Below, piece after piece: positions 11,651-22,097 of a stretch of 64,000 nt of DNA. The notes beneath the pieces are model-generated. The model was not told the origin of the DNA. It made no database searches and saw only the letters and a program-made list of their open reading frames with translations. A program made the position numbers and the translations under genes. How positions within the stretch are numbered: position 1 is the stretch's first letter; the number at the start of each line of letters is the position of its first letter. This DNA comes from Antitrichia curtipendula. Taxonomy: Eukaryota; Streptophyta; Bryopsida; Hypnales; Leucodontaceae. The DNA lies in NCBI GenBank assembly GCA_951230915.1, contig OX579634.1, positions 43,165,570-43,229,569 of the forward strand, in the 5' to 3' direction.

Positions 11651-12619
11651 TTAGGCTGCCGATCGTTGCTTTAGCATTTCTAAAGACACATCCCACAATT
11701 TCGCGGCGTCTTCAGGGTTGATCGCATGAGCCCTGACGCCATCGCCAGTTGCCGGTGTTCCCACGCGAGACTCTATTGCCGATTCATTGTTGTCCTCGAA
11801 GTAGCGCCCGCCGACGCCTTCCACCAACGGCGACGCAGCCAACAACACTTGCGTGGAGGCTCCCTGTTCCACAGTTTTGTATCCAATGGACTCCAAGTAT
11901 TTATGCAGCTCCATGTACGGGGTGGGTTTCATGTACCGGAACACGTTGGTGTGAACAATACCTGGGTGGCAAGCGTTCGAGGTGATGCCGTCCTTCGCCC
12001 ACCGCTTGCTCGCTTCCATGGCGAACAGCACATTCGCTGTCTTCGACTGCGCATAAGCCACGATGTCGTTGTAGCTCCGATTCTCGAAGTGGATGTTGTC
12101 GAACACAATTGGGGACCCATGATGGGCGACGGAGCTCACGGAGACGATGCGTGCATTCCTGGCTGCAGCGAGGGCGGCGTGGAGGCCAAGGGTGAGCTCG
12201 AAGTGGCCAAGATGATTTGTGGCGAATTGCTGCTCCCAACCTTCGGGGGTTCGCGTGAGCTCCGGGAGCCCCGCGATCCCGGCGTTGGTCACCAGGATGT
12301 GCAGCGGGCCTTTCCATGCTTTCGTGAACGCCGTGATGGATGGGTGACTGTTGAGGTCGAGCGGCGCGACGAACACGCTCGTGTTTCCCGTCTTGGAGGT
12401 GATGTCTGTGGCGACTCGCTTGCCAGCTTCAGTGTCGCGGACTCCGAGCGTGACCTCAGCTCCTGCGGAAGCGAGCGCGCGGGCTGTCTCGACGCCGAGG
12501 CCCGAGGAGGCTCCCGTGACGACGGCGCGTTTGCCTGTGAGGTCGATGCCTTCAAGCACATCGTCGGCTATGGAGTCCGCTGTGAAGGGCGTCGTAATGT
12601 GAGTGCTAGGGGAAGCCAT
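11651..12619 (-). CDS. Short-chain dehydrogenase/reductase, copy 2
   Basis: A 322-residue SDR clearly paralogous to the gene at 8417-9379; long stretches such as TDITSKTGNT and WEQQFATNHLGHFELTLGL are the same in both. The cofactor loop is TGASSGLG (35-42) and the catalytic pair is Tyr189 and Lys193 in YAQSK. The NNAG motif reads TNAG here (111-114), a substitution at a position that usually stabilises the central sheet, so cofactor binding or stability may differ. The C-terminus diverges from copy 1 (about 275-300), as expected for paralogues with relaxed constraint there. It is intronless and GC-rich like copy 1 and convergent with it. Activity is likely but the substrate is unknown. Confidence 0.92.
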   Translation of the reverse strand: MASPSTHITTPFTADSIADDVLEGIDLTGKRAVVTGASSGLGVETARALASAGAEVTLGVRDTEAGKRVATDITSKTGNTSVFVAPLDLNSHPSITAFTKAWKGPLHILVTNAGIAGLPELTRTPEGWEQQFATNHLGHFELTLGLHAALAAARNARIVSVSSVAHHGSPIVFDNIHFENRSYNDIVAYAQSKTANVLFAMEASKRWAKDGITSNACHPGIVHTNVFRYMKPTPYMELHKYLESIGYKTVEQGASTQVLLAASPLVEGVGGRYFEDNNESAIESRVGTPATGDGVRAHAINPEDAAKLWDVSLEMLKQRSAA

Positions 12620-13530
12620 GGCGCTCCTCTTTGCAGCTTAGGCGTGGACAATTGCACTCTAAGTGCAGAAGGATCGATGCAAATTCTCACGAATTCAAGA
12701 GATCCCAGGTGCACCAGTTCTCCGCTTTCCTTCCCAACCTGGGTAACGTGAGAATGCTTCTAAAGTGTAAAAAAAATCCTTCAACAGGTGCTCCGAGTCT
12801 CTTCTTGCGATTCCAACTGAAGCTACTTCCGCAATCGACGTGTAGTACAGGACTGGAGATCGACTCCTATTTACAAGTGAGAGTGGCTTGAAGACCAATC
12901 TCAAATTCGGACGGCTCCACATACAGGGCCCTTCCTGTCGAACTTCCTTCGTCATTTGAATGTGTGATAGCCGCAGCTGCTGCTTGACGTGGTCTCGAAA
13001 CAGACATCTTGGAATGTAGCTATCAACAACCGATCATACTCTAGCAACCTCAAAAACTCAGTCCAAGTTTGGGGCACATAACCATTTAAAGAAAATATCC
13101 GTTATTTATTGTAAAGCAATTTAATTTCGACTAATCTTGACACCCGCTCCACCACTATTGTGAAAGTGATTAGACTGCTCCGGGTCAGTGAGGTTTGACC
13201 CCACTCAAGTCCTTTTTGGAGGTAAACTGGTTACATAAATTAGAATTTCTCAACTGGGAATCGACTTGTGCACAGCCGACCGGAGAATCGGAGCCGTGAT
13301 GACTTCATCTGTCCTATTAGTGCACGTGGGATTCTAAATTATCAAACTGTTCACACTTTTTTGAATTTTTTGTGCAAGCTAAAACATCCTTTTGTTGTAT
13401 GATTTTCTTCAAAAATAATAATTTGTGGTGAAACTAATTGGGAAGGTGACAAAAAAATTTGCACCCTCGCTGATATTATAATGCAGTAATTAACCACACC
13501 TTCCTTCACCATTTACTCATATACTATTGA
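12620..13530. other. No gene seen upstream of SDR copy 2
   Basis: About 900 bp of mixed composition with no supported coding region. It holds the promoter region of the second SDR gene, but I see no clear TATA box. Confidence 0.45.
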
Positions 13531-13553
13531 GGGTTTAGGGTTTTAGGGTTTAG
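13531..13553. repeat. Interstitial telomere-like tract
   Basis: About three imperfect copies of the plant telomere unit TTTAGGG in tandem (GGGTTTAGGGTTTTAGGG). It is short and embedded in ordinary sequence, so it is an interstitial motif rather than a chromosome end. Such motifs are often found in plant promoters and introns. Confidence 0.8.
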
Positions 13554-13659
13554 TATCCTTAGGTTTGTCAATGAGGTCAATACCTGCAATGATCAGAAAT
13601 CCTAGCTCTCTGTGAAAATTTGTTGCTAATTGCAAGCAGCACAGAAACAAAATTAGTCT

Positions 13660-13976
13660 TGGTTGCGTGGAAAATTATATATAAGATAACCGGTGCGCCG
13701 CACTAGTGGCGAATATGTTATCTTACATAACCGGTTGTTGAGTTTTCAACGCTCACGTGGCACCGTCCCAATGGCAACCCATCACCATTGCCATAACAAG
13801 TTGCAACTCATAACCTTCTCTCCTTTCAACTTGCTTCCTACACCCTTGGATCATGAAGATCAAAGGTTGTGATTGAAACGTGAACAACCGGTTATGTCCG
13901 ATAACCTACTCGCCGCTACTGCGGCTCGTCGGTTATCTAATACATAACCGGTTGTACATTTTCCAGTCACAACCAG
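13660..13976. mobile_element. Foldback element with ATAACCGGTTAT palindromes
   Basis: The arm at 13684-13750 and the arm at 13873-13938 are reverse complements over about 66 bp at roughly 80 percent identity. Outer GGTTGYG/CRCAACC strings at about 13661 and 13974 extend the symmetry, with about 15 bases missing on the left. Each arm carries copies of the palindrome AACCGGTT and a smaller GCCGC-A-GCGGC hairpin, so the DNA can fold at two scales. The spacer is about 120 bp and non-coding. No target duplication is obvious. Probably a foldback-type MITE. Confidence 0.6.
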
Positions 13977-14981
13977 CCTTTTTTTTAAGGGCCCTATGCG
14001 GCTAGAAAGCACCAGTGCAAAAAGCAAGGCGAAAAAGCCAACAGTGAAAAATTAAAATAATTGAAAAAGGGTGCCCGAAACTTACCTGCACTTTCTGAGG
14101 TTCTACCAGTTTGCTATTAGGGTTGACACCTTCATCGCCGAGTCTGGACTGGCTCTAGCATCCTTCTCCCGAGGCAGTGCGCCACTTTCCGCTTCCTGCA
14201 CCACCTGCTTCGCCTCAATAGCCTTGTTACAGGGGTCATTCGTTGCCAGTTGCAACGTGGATGAAAATTCGTTCATCGTTGGATCGGCGCCAAAATTTGA
14301 AATGGTTATCGCCTGCAATGCACCCAAGCAAGCCCACTTCGTCGCTGCATCAATTCCACTCCTGTAGAGTTACTCACCTTCTTGGAAGTCCTTTCTCTCC
14401 ACTCCTCTTGTGTTTATTGTATGTTGTAGGTGATTGTGCTGCTGATTGAAGGAATGCGTAGAGTGCCTATGGTTGCTGGAATAGCTGTGGTAGAGTCGCA
14501 TTTGCTTCCTCTCTAATACATTTTTTATTCCACTCCAATGCATTTGTGTACGCATTGATTCCAACGCCAACTGCTTGCAATGGAGTGTGCTCGCATTTGT
14601 GTCCACTTCGGAGAGTCATTGGGACGTCATCAGTTGTGCATGGGTTGCAACAATATTAGAGCAAGCAAAGAGTGGTGGAGGTATCTTCATCTTCTCTTTG
14701 TTGTGATGAGTTCGATGAGTTCTAAATTACAATATCTTTGCTTTGCATTGTGTTTAGTTTGTGAGTTTTGTTTCTAGCTTTTCATGTTGTCCACAACACC
14801 ATGGTTTGACAAAGGCTCGCCAAAGGTGGTGGTCAATCTCACAGTCTTTGTCGTAAACAACGCCATGGTTCAAAGGTACTTTGCCAACGGTGATTGTGAG
14901 TCTACAACAATATCATTTCATTTGTTACATTCACATATTGCTCCGTTCCTTTTTGCACTGTGACTTACAACTTTCTTCACC
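13977..14981. other. No supported gene upstream of the zinc-finger pseudogene
   Basis: About 1 kb. Open frames at 14071-14367 and 14580-14777 are short; the latter contains MGCNNIRAS and a hydrophobic tail but no recognised domain. This region may hold the promoter and 5-prime exon of the downstream pseudogene, but I cannot show that. Confidence 0.35.
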
Positions 14982-16146
14982 AATGGGCGATTCAGTAATG
15001 GATGACGGTCCTGCTTCTCAAGCTGCTGAATACTTCAAAGATCTGTCCAAAGAACCTGCCTCTCCAGTAGCAGAAGATTTTCAAGATTTGTCCCTTGTGA
15101 AGGCAGATGAGGTTGAAACAATGATGTGGAAGGCAAGTGCTGCCTTGAATCAGGAGTTGACTGCGGTGATTGCAGCAAGGGCAGAGCGAGCTGCTGCTCG
15201 TAAAGAAGTGCAAGTGGCTGCTGTGCGCCGCCGGGAACTGAAAGGAAAGGCCATCTGCAAGGAAGATTTGAAGGCTCGGCAAAGTGCACGGGTGGCATCT
15301 TCCATTGTGAAGTTCTTTATCAGCTCAAGAAACGTAAGTAATGGGCAATCCTTGTCACTTGGCTGCACGTCATCAAATCCAAGGTCATTTAGTTCGAATT
15401 TTGCTACCAAAGGGAATTGCTTGAAAGTTGTGTCAGTGGACACAGTGGTTCTAGAGTATGGACCTTCTTCCCAGTCATAGAGAGGAAGCATTGGCAATAG
15501 GCAATATGAATTTGTAGACACACCTCTTGATAGAAAACGACAGTTGCGAGCGGACCTTGTAGAGATCTCTGATGGGGAAGATGATCTAGATTTGGATGAT
15601 GACATTCAACATGTTCCTCCACCCAAGAAACCCAAGATCAGCTATGACCATACTCGAAGGTTCCAAAATGAGTGGGCAGCAAAGTTGGTGTGGGCGGAAC
15701 CAATTTGAGGGAATGACAGTCAAGTTCATCTTGTCAAATGCACAGTCTGCTGTACTTTCGAGAAGAAACCAAAGATCTTAGGGCCAAAGTGGGACACACT
15801 TACAAAATATGAGGGCAGGAGGAAGGCTGCCTTTGACATGCCAAAATACAATGTCAAAGCGGGTGAGTGGTACATTTCAAGGACCAGCCGCCACCAAATA
15901 AACTTAAGACATTTTGCTGCAAGACAGCCTGCTTTTGTCCTCCAGCAAGTCAACATCAGCAGTTCTATGGTGAAGTCCAAGAAAATTTTTCAGCTAAGCA
16001 CAATTTATCAGATCTTATCCTCCGGCCGTCCCATGGTAGAGTATGAAGAGAGGCAAGCTTTGTATGGCTTCCTCAATGTTCCTAACTTGCCTAGGATGCA
16101 TTGTTCAGATGGCTCAAGTTGGAAGATGGCGGAGTTCATGTACTAG
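14982..16146 (+). pseudogene. Zinc-finger gene remnant, probably hAT-transposase-related
   Basis: One reading frame runs from the ATG at 14982 to 16146 with two stops. The first, TAG at 15478-15480, disappears if 15334-15480 is an intron: it opens GTAAGT, ends TCATAG and is 147 nt, a multiple of three. The second, TGA at 15706-15708, is not explained that way and looks like a true nonsense mutation. After an acidic and K/R-rich linker, the region after the second stop has VKCTVC followed by PKWDTLTKYEGRRKA, the pattern of zinc-finger domains at the front of some plant hAT-derived proteins. No hAT catalytic domain follows: the frame ends about 40 bp before the T1 transposon end near 16188. Most likely a gene fragment truncated by T1. 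The family is tentative. Confidence 0.55.
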
Positions 16147-16187
16147 CAAGTGTAGTAGTCAATTCAAAAGAAGATCACAACCGCCTA

Positions 16188-19100
16188 ATTTGTTGCTATC
16201 ACGTGCGACGGGGGGTTGCTATTTTGCATGCATAGAGATGCGAGCGGAGAGCGGTGAGCGTAGATTTGCAAGCGCAGAGCGTTTGAAGTTAGTTAATTTC
16301 CGGAACACGGGCAATAAAGTAAAAGTTATAAAATATTTTAAGAGTTGATGCTTCTGGAATTTATAATAATGAAGGACCTATGACCATGGAGTAGGTTGCA
16401 GAAGTATGGTGTAGATCAATTTATGGTTGGTAGTACACGTACAATGAAGAAGACAAAAGTTGCAAGTATCGGTCAGAAGGTTCTATGACCGTGGTGATAA
16501 AGGTTATATGAGGTGAGGAGATATAATATGTGTGGTTCTGAATTGAAGCAAGAAGAAGAGCAGAAGGGAAGCCGAGTGGGAATGAGGGTGTTTTGTTGAG
16601 GGGACTGCTAAAGTTAGGGAGAGTCCGTGATGTTGAAGGGGCATGGAGGAGTGAGGAAGAGCAACTACCGTGGTGGTAGGGGAACATGTTTTCTCACGGT
16701 TTAGCGTATGTTTAGGGTTTAGAAGGCAGAGCCGAACGGTTTAGGGTGCTCAGAGATGGTAGATTTAGAATTTAGGGTAGTTCGAAGGAGAATCAAGATG
16801 CAGGAAGAAAGATACAGGAGTGGAAGTGAAAGAGTAGACAACTATAGTTTAAGAAGAGAGACCGACTAATGGACAATAGGATAGTTCCAAAGTTCAGGGT
16901 ATTATGAACTTACATGATGAGGGAAAAATACTCCAAGAACTTCTTTAGGATTTGATTATGGAGCAAGTTGAAAACAACAAAATCTGCCTGCACAGACTAT
17001 GGCGATGGCCCTTCAAGTATCACCGCCTTTTGTTGAAAGTAGGGGGGCATGATCACATTGCTGTATTGGGACTATTCATGCTCACTATACACCGTAGTGT
17101 TTTAGTAGCAGGATCTGTAGAACTTATTTTATCTCATTCTAGCTGAAACTAGGAGCGTGCATAAAGAGATTTACCTCCGGATCTAGCCCACACATAATGA
17201 CGAATATGTAGTACAAGTGCTTACAATACGTCCATGCTCCTCGCTTACCAAGTGATTTTTGTGACATGTCTTTGAACGATGGGCAGTCGCAACTTGGAAA
17301 TTGGCCAACCGTCAGCAAATATCTAGATAGTTTAGAAATATTTCTAGACTCTAATGTAACAATGCAGCCGAGAGCTGGAGGAGGAACCATTAAAATACTA
17401 CAGATCTCCCCGATAATGGACAGAGCAAAAGCGCAGCTGTTGTGGTGCTTCGTTATTGGAGCGGCAGGGTTCCTTCAAATGTTCTTCCCATATCTCTTGG
17501 TGGGGTTATCGGAAGGGTTTGGAGGAGGAGGATAGTCGCTAATTTTTACAGAAAAGCCTTCCATAAACAACTTTTGAGGGGATAACTCGACGTGCTCCAT
17601 GAGGTGGAATCTGGCGTTTTCGAGAGTCAGAATCTCTTTCTTCGTCAAGTTTATGCCCATTTTAACAGGCCATACATCATGGACAATAGGTTTAGAAACT
17701 ACCCATTTCCGCCGAGTTCCATTGACACAGCGATTGATGTCATCATTGCAGAAGAAGAACTGCATTTTCTCTAATTTGACCTTCTTGTAATTGTCCATCA
17801 AGCTTGTATAAGTTGGGGCAGTTGTACTTCGATTGTTTTGCACAATCCTTGCCACGCATTTCTTCTTCGTCTTGACTTGCAGAGTAAAGCAAGCTTTTGC
17901 AGACGTCCTTGGGAGTCTTGCAATATGCCACTGCTGCTCATCGCAAACTGTCTCTTGAACTGATTTGACAGGCTTTGCCGGAGAGTGAGTCAATGGTGAC
18001 TTCAGTGGAGGAACAGTGCCTTCTCGTGGTCGAAGTTCGAATTCTGATTGTGGGTCCTCGGCAGTGAGATCAACAATTTCTAGGTTGAGCCGTTGGACTT
18101 TTCGCCTCGGTCGGGAGACATTGATTTTGTCAGGGCGGTGCGAGTCGAATTCTGATCCCGGATGGAGATTTGCCATCTGCTTCAACGAAACAAAAACTTC
18201 CTCCCCTTCCAGATGAGGATCACGTGTGCAGAAGACGCCAGCACCAGACATATTGGCGAGAGCGGCATGAAGAACCTTTGAATTTTCGGAGCGCTCAGTG
18301 GTGCGTTGAGCTGTACGAAGACGGAGTTCTTCTTTCCCGGGACCAATACCTGGCTTTTCACCCTTCAGGAACTGGTAGTAGGCAACCACCTGCATGAATG
18401 CTCTAACCATGTCATCGACGGAAGCAACGTACAAATCATTCCCTTTTTTGCCTGATTGTTGCAACCACTTGTTGTGAACAGACTCGGCCAAATTACATGA
18501 CGGCATCTCGGCCAATTCGAGTAGTGATAGATCCTGCACACAATCCTACATTATGAGTGCTGGAACAAATTACAGGAATACAAAACATGGAGCGAATAAG
18601 AGGAAGACATGCAAGAACTGCCACTACCTAGGAGTAGTGCCAATATTGGCATGACAAGTGCATGGTGGGCGAAATAAAAAGAAGAATCAACTGAAGCTTG
18701 CACTTACCACTTTACCAGTTCCATGAATCCCCCCCATTGACGGTATCGAAAATGCCAGAATGCAAGCCATAAGTCGAGTCTTGGAAGTCCTTCATCGGTT
18801 GAAGCTCCGAATGATAACCACCATGCACGGATGGCCAAATACCTACTCTGAGCCTCTTCCAGTGATATAGAATTCTTGTATTCTTTACAGAGGCGTCGAT
18901 GTTGATCTTGCAGGTCTGCTCTGATATCTGCCTTAGTGTGCTTCTCGAGTGATTGACTCCAATGGAAGAGGCAAGTCCTCTCGCGGTTGACCATGGGGAT
19001 TGTTGGGTCCCCACCACCATAGACGATATGTACAGCATTTCAGTTTGTCTGTGCATTGTCAGCCATGAACCCTTTGAAATTTGGATTAGTAATATTATGC

Positions 19101-20690
19101 TTAGAAGATATAGCATTCAGATTTTTCCAGAACACTAGTTGAGCTGCCACATCTTCAGATTGCATATCGCAAACAGCAATAGTCATGACGCCGCAATACG
19201 TGGAGTCATAAACATGACAAGCCATTGTGGTCCAAGACTTCATTTGTTTGACATGGTCAAACATCATCCAGACATTTTCCAAGTCACTTCCGGGTTGCAT
19301 ACGCCTCACCAAGTCGACCCCACTTTCGGAGCCCAACTCCGCCATCTTGAAAATGAATACCTTGTCGGAGTCCGTTCCTTGTCTCGGAAATCTATTCTCT
19401 TGGATGAAAGCCCAATTGCTAGATCCCCTCAGTTTGGTGATGCTGTCCAAGATTCCAAAACGACGTAGGTATCGGAAAGTGGTGACCTCGTTTCGAATAC
19501 TTAGAGATGACATTTGCTTAAACTTGTCGAGGACAGGGATTAATTCTTCAATTGCTAGAGTCTTTTGAGGCACACCATCAGGACATAAAAGTAGTTCGCC
19601 AAGATACTCCTTTGTCGCCTCAAGGACAATGGCAGAGTTTGTCGCTGATGGAGTAATTTCCACATGTTTGCCAATAAGAGTACGGAGTTTGGCACCTGAT
19701 TCTTGATAATTACCTTGTTTCACAAGATGTGAATGAAATCCGAGATGGATACAGGCACGGGTCATGTGACTTGGGCCATAAACATAATATATCTTGGCAA
19801 GGCAACTATCTAGGCAAGTAGGCTTCAAGAGGCAGAGGGCACAGATGATAGTAGAATTAGAGGGGGGATCAGATCCGGGAACAAAGGCTGAGGAAGCAAG
19901 ACCGTCCCACTCAGTTTCATTTGACGTAGACAAACAGTTAGGCCGACTTACATATTCGCAATCGGTATTGGTGCATCGTAGATGTCCCAAGCAATTGGAC
20001 AATCTGAAAGAAAGTTGAGATGCCGATTGGATATGCATAGTAGCTGTTCGAGTCCAAGCGTGTCCATCATCCTTTTAATCCATGCCATAGAGCTGTCCGG
20101 CCTTGGTGGATAGCGGGTACTTCCTCATTGGAGGGAGCTCAAAGAGAATATCACCATTAAAATTTGGTGGCAGATACTCCACCTTCTCTGTTGCAATTGA
20201 ATTGTAATCTAACTTGCTAAGTATTGACCTAGCTCCCTTGCTAGTCTTCAACTGACGTAGGCAGTTGATGATACTCTCAGCAGGCGGCAAGGGAGGCTTA
20301 GAGGTAGATGGACCTGATCGGCGGGAGAGCCCTGATTCATGAACGGAAGGTGCGTGCACAACCGGGGGGCTTATAGGGTCGGGAGCACTAAAGTCAAGTT
20401 TGGAAAGGATGCAGTCACTATCAGAATCATCACTGAGAACAAGGATTGGTCCATCGACATGTTCTAATTTAACGTTCCGAAGCATTGGGGTGACCTCCGA
20501 TGTTGCAGAAGAACGTCTAGCTATAGAATTGACTGGATTCTCCTTCATTCCATATACGCGATAGTTTTCGGGTGACAAAGACTAGACCTCACTGCCAGGA
20601 GATTCACAAGACATCTGCACTACAGTGTGAGAGACCTGCCCCAAGACAGGGTTAACAACATCCAAATCCAAATGCAAAGTATTTTGCCGA
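16188..20690. mobile_element. T1: MULE-type element, right part lost
   Basis: The left end near 16188 reads GTTGCTATCACGTGCGA, matching the ends of T2 (21060) and T3 (near 56157), which share TGCTAGYAYGTGAGC followed by GAGCGGRGAGC-type repeats. About 950 bp of non-coding DNA separates this end from transposase copy A on the minus strand, the same spacing as in T2 and T3. Copy A stops near 20690, where the GC-rich end of element E1 begins. The remainder of T1 was not found in the window. The right coordinate is the E1 junction and is approximate. Confidence 0.65.
17139..20690 (-). pseudogene. MULE-type transposase with SWIM zinc finger, copy A
   Basis: Homologous along its length to the copies at 22098-26124 and 57130-58439. 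Reading on the minus strand: an acidic N-terminal region, a Cys/His cluster (ICALCLLKPTCLDSC then HLGFHSH), a DDE/RNase-H-like core (CHVYDSTYCGVMTIAVCD, FKGFMADNAQ), CLFHW, an intron at about 18535-18715 with GTAAAG and TGCAG ends, and a C-terminal SWIM finger (CDC then CKH, near 17230-17290). It is broken by in-frame stops: TAG at 20580-20582, TAA at 20075-20077, TGA at 19040-19042 (Trp in copy B) and TGA at 17475-17477. The 5-prime end is cut off by E1. Non-functional relic of a cut-and-paste transposase. Confidence 0.8.
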
Positions 20691-20830
20691 CGGGGAATTC
20701 GACGCGGACGATCTGACCGTCCGATCAATCAGACGACCGCGTCCGCTTCGGGATGGCGTCCGCCGCCGGACCTATTTTAGGTTTGGTGGCGGACGAGTAT
20801 AAAGGCGGACGGCCCTTCCATTCCTTTTCA
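20690..20830 (+). promoter_or_regulatory. GC-rich GTCCG array with TATA box
   Basis: A sharply GC-rich block of GTCCG/CGGAC motifs in both orientations ends in TATAAAG at 20798-20804, about 150 bp before the ATG at 20953. The same layout (GTCCG array, TATA-like box, then ATG) precedes the E2 genes at 46327 (plus) and 49529 (minus). I read it as the terminal and subterminal promoter of the element. Confidence 0.6.
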
Positions 20831-20952
20831 CTTCTTCTCTCCATTAGAGGTGAAACCCGTGTCAAAAGTGTCAACTGTTGCTTCATTGTGCTAGTTGTTC
20901 CTATACAGATGGAGAGTGAGGTCAATTATTTTGATATCACTTGTCGTCAGTC

Positions 20953-21059
20953 ATGACAACGGAAGGTACGAGCAAGGGTACTATAGCGATGACTTCAAGA
21001 GGTGGCAAGAGCGGGAAGACAAAATCAAAGGGGGTTGCCTACAAGCTTCACTGGGACAT
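20953..21059 (+). pseudogene. E1 first ORF, 5-prime piece before the T2 insertion
   Basis: Starts at an ATG 150 bp downstream of a TATA box and encodes a short basic N-terminus (MTTEGTSK, then GKSGKTKSKG and YKLHWD). It stays open to the 11-bp target duplication, where T2 begins. The frame resumes at 34974 in the same register (HWDILDDPN), so the two pieces were one gene before T2 landed. The element-2 gene at 48431-49529 has the matching start (SQNMNWED). Confidence 0.75.
21049..21059. repeat. Target-site duplication of T2, left copy
   Basis: CACTGGGACAT, identical to 34974-34984. An 11-bp duplication is within the 9-11 bp typical of Mutator-like elements. It lies in the same reading frame of the interrupted gene on both sides. 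Confidence 0.85.
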
Positions 21060-21440
21060 CAACGGTGCTAGTATGTGAGCAGGGAGCAGCGAGCGGCGAG
21101 CGGGGAGCGTAGAATGGTGAGCGGGGAGCGTATGTTTAGGAACAGAATTTCAGATATTAAATAAGACAAGGGAAAAAATTGGATAAAATATACTTCAACA
21201 TTGGGTGAAATTTCTTAAAAAATTGGGCGAATGTTTCATTTTGATTTAAGAATGGGTTTTTGAAATTGGGATAAGAATGAAAGAAAAATGACATTCGTGG
21301 GATAAAAAAGGTAGGGATGAATGTAGATGAAAGTTGGATGAAAGTAGATGAATAAATGGATGAAAGTATTTGAACTAATGAATGAAAGCAGATGGAAAAT
21401 GCATGAAAGTACATAGAGAAATAGGGGACAATACATCAAG
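21060..21440. repeat. T2 left terminal and subterminal inverted repeat
   Basis: Begins CAACGGTGCTAGTATGTGAG, then GCGAGCGGCGAGCGGGGAGC and a second GGTGAGCGGGGAGCG unit. From about 21237 it becomes a purine-rich zone of GGATGAAAGTAGATGAA-type phrases. The right end shows the same order in reverse complement. The outermost ten bases match poorly between ends. Confidence 0.7.
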
Positions 21441-22097
21441 AACTTGTTGGTTTAGGGTTCTTATGGGGGTAATTTAGTAGTCCTTTACGAGGAGAAAATT
21501 ATTTAGGGTTTAGGCTTCAGAATTCTACATCAAGCATATGCTTCAGGGTTTTAGGGTTTTGAAAATGAGCTTCAGATTAAAAAGGAGTCCTTCACCTTTC
21601 AAAACTATAAGACCTTCACATCAATCCCTATGACCACATATTTATGAGTTCCTGTGATTGATCAATATCAAAGAGAAAAATGTTCGGGAATAATGGTTTA
21701 GGGACTAGGCCCAAAAATGAAAATAAGACTTGGACCTATTGATACATTAAGTTGTGGCTAGTATTTCCTGTGACCAATGGTAGAGAGTATCCTATGACCG
21801 TGGTATCGTTGTGGATTTAAGGGATATTGTTCAGGGTGCCATGTGGGATCTAACTAGAATTTCGAAACAGTTAAAGTCTACAGCGCTTTTCCACTACTGG
21901 GCTTGCAGAGTGGAATCCAAAGATGGAAAAATACAAAGAAGAACATACAACAGTTACTGTATATAAATAAAAAAATTTGATAAACATGTATAGGGTAATG
22001 AAGTGAAAGTAGTGGCCTTTATAGTCTCACTACACTTTCATTAAATTCAGTAGTAAACACGGGAAGTGACACTACTACGTGTCAACAAGATCTCATT
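21441..22097. other. T2 left internal non-coding region
   Basis: No coding region. Contains telomere-like TTTAGGG strings (near 21480 and 21545) and a phrase CCTATGACCGTGGT shared with the T1 left flank (near 16485), which supports common ancestry of the two elements. Confidence 0.5.

Noticed and set aside
11726..12751. 341-codon plus-strand frame over SDR copy 2
   Set aside because: Antisense shadow of the SDR gene; composition is Arg/His/Gly-rich without motifs, while the minus frame has the full SDR motif set.
13531..13553. True telomere or chromosome end
   Set aside because: Only about three imperfect units within continuous non-telomeric sequence.
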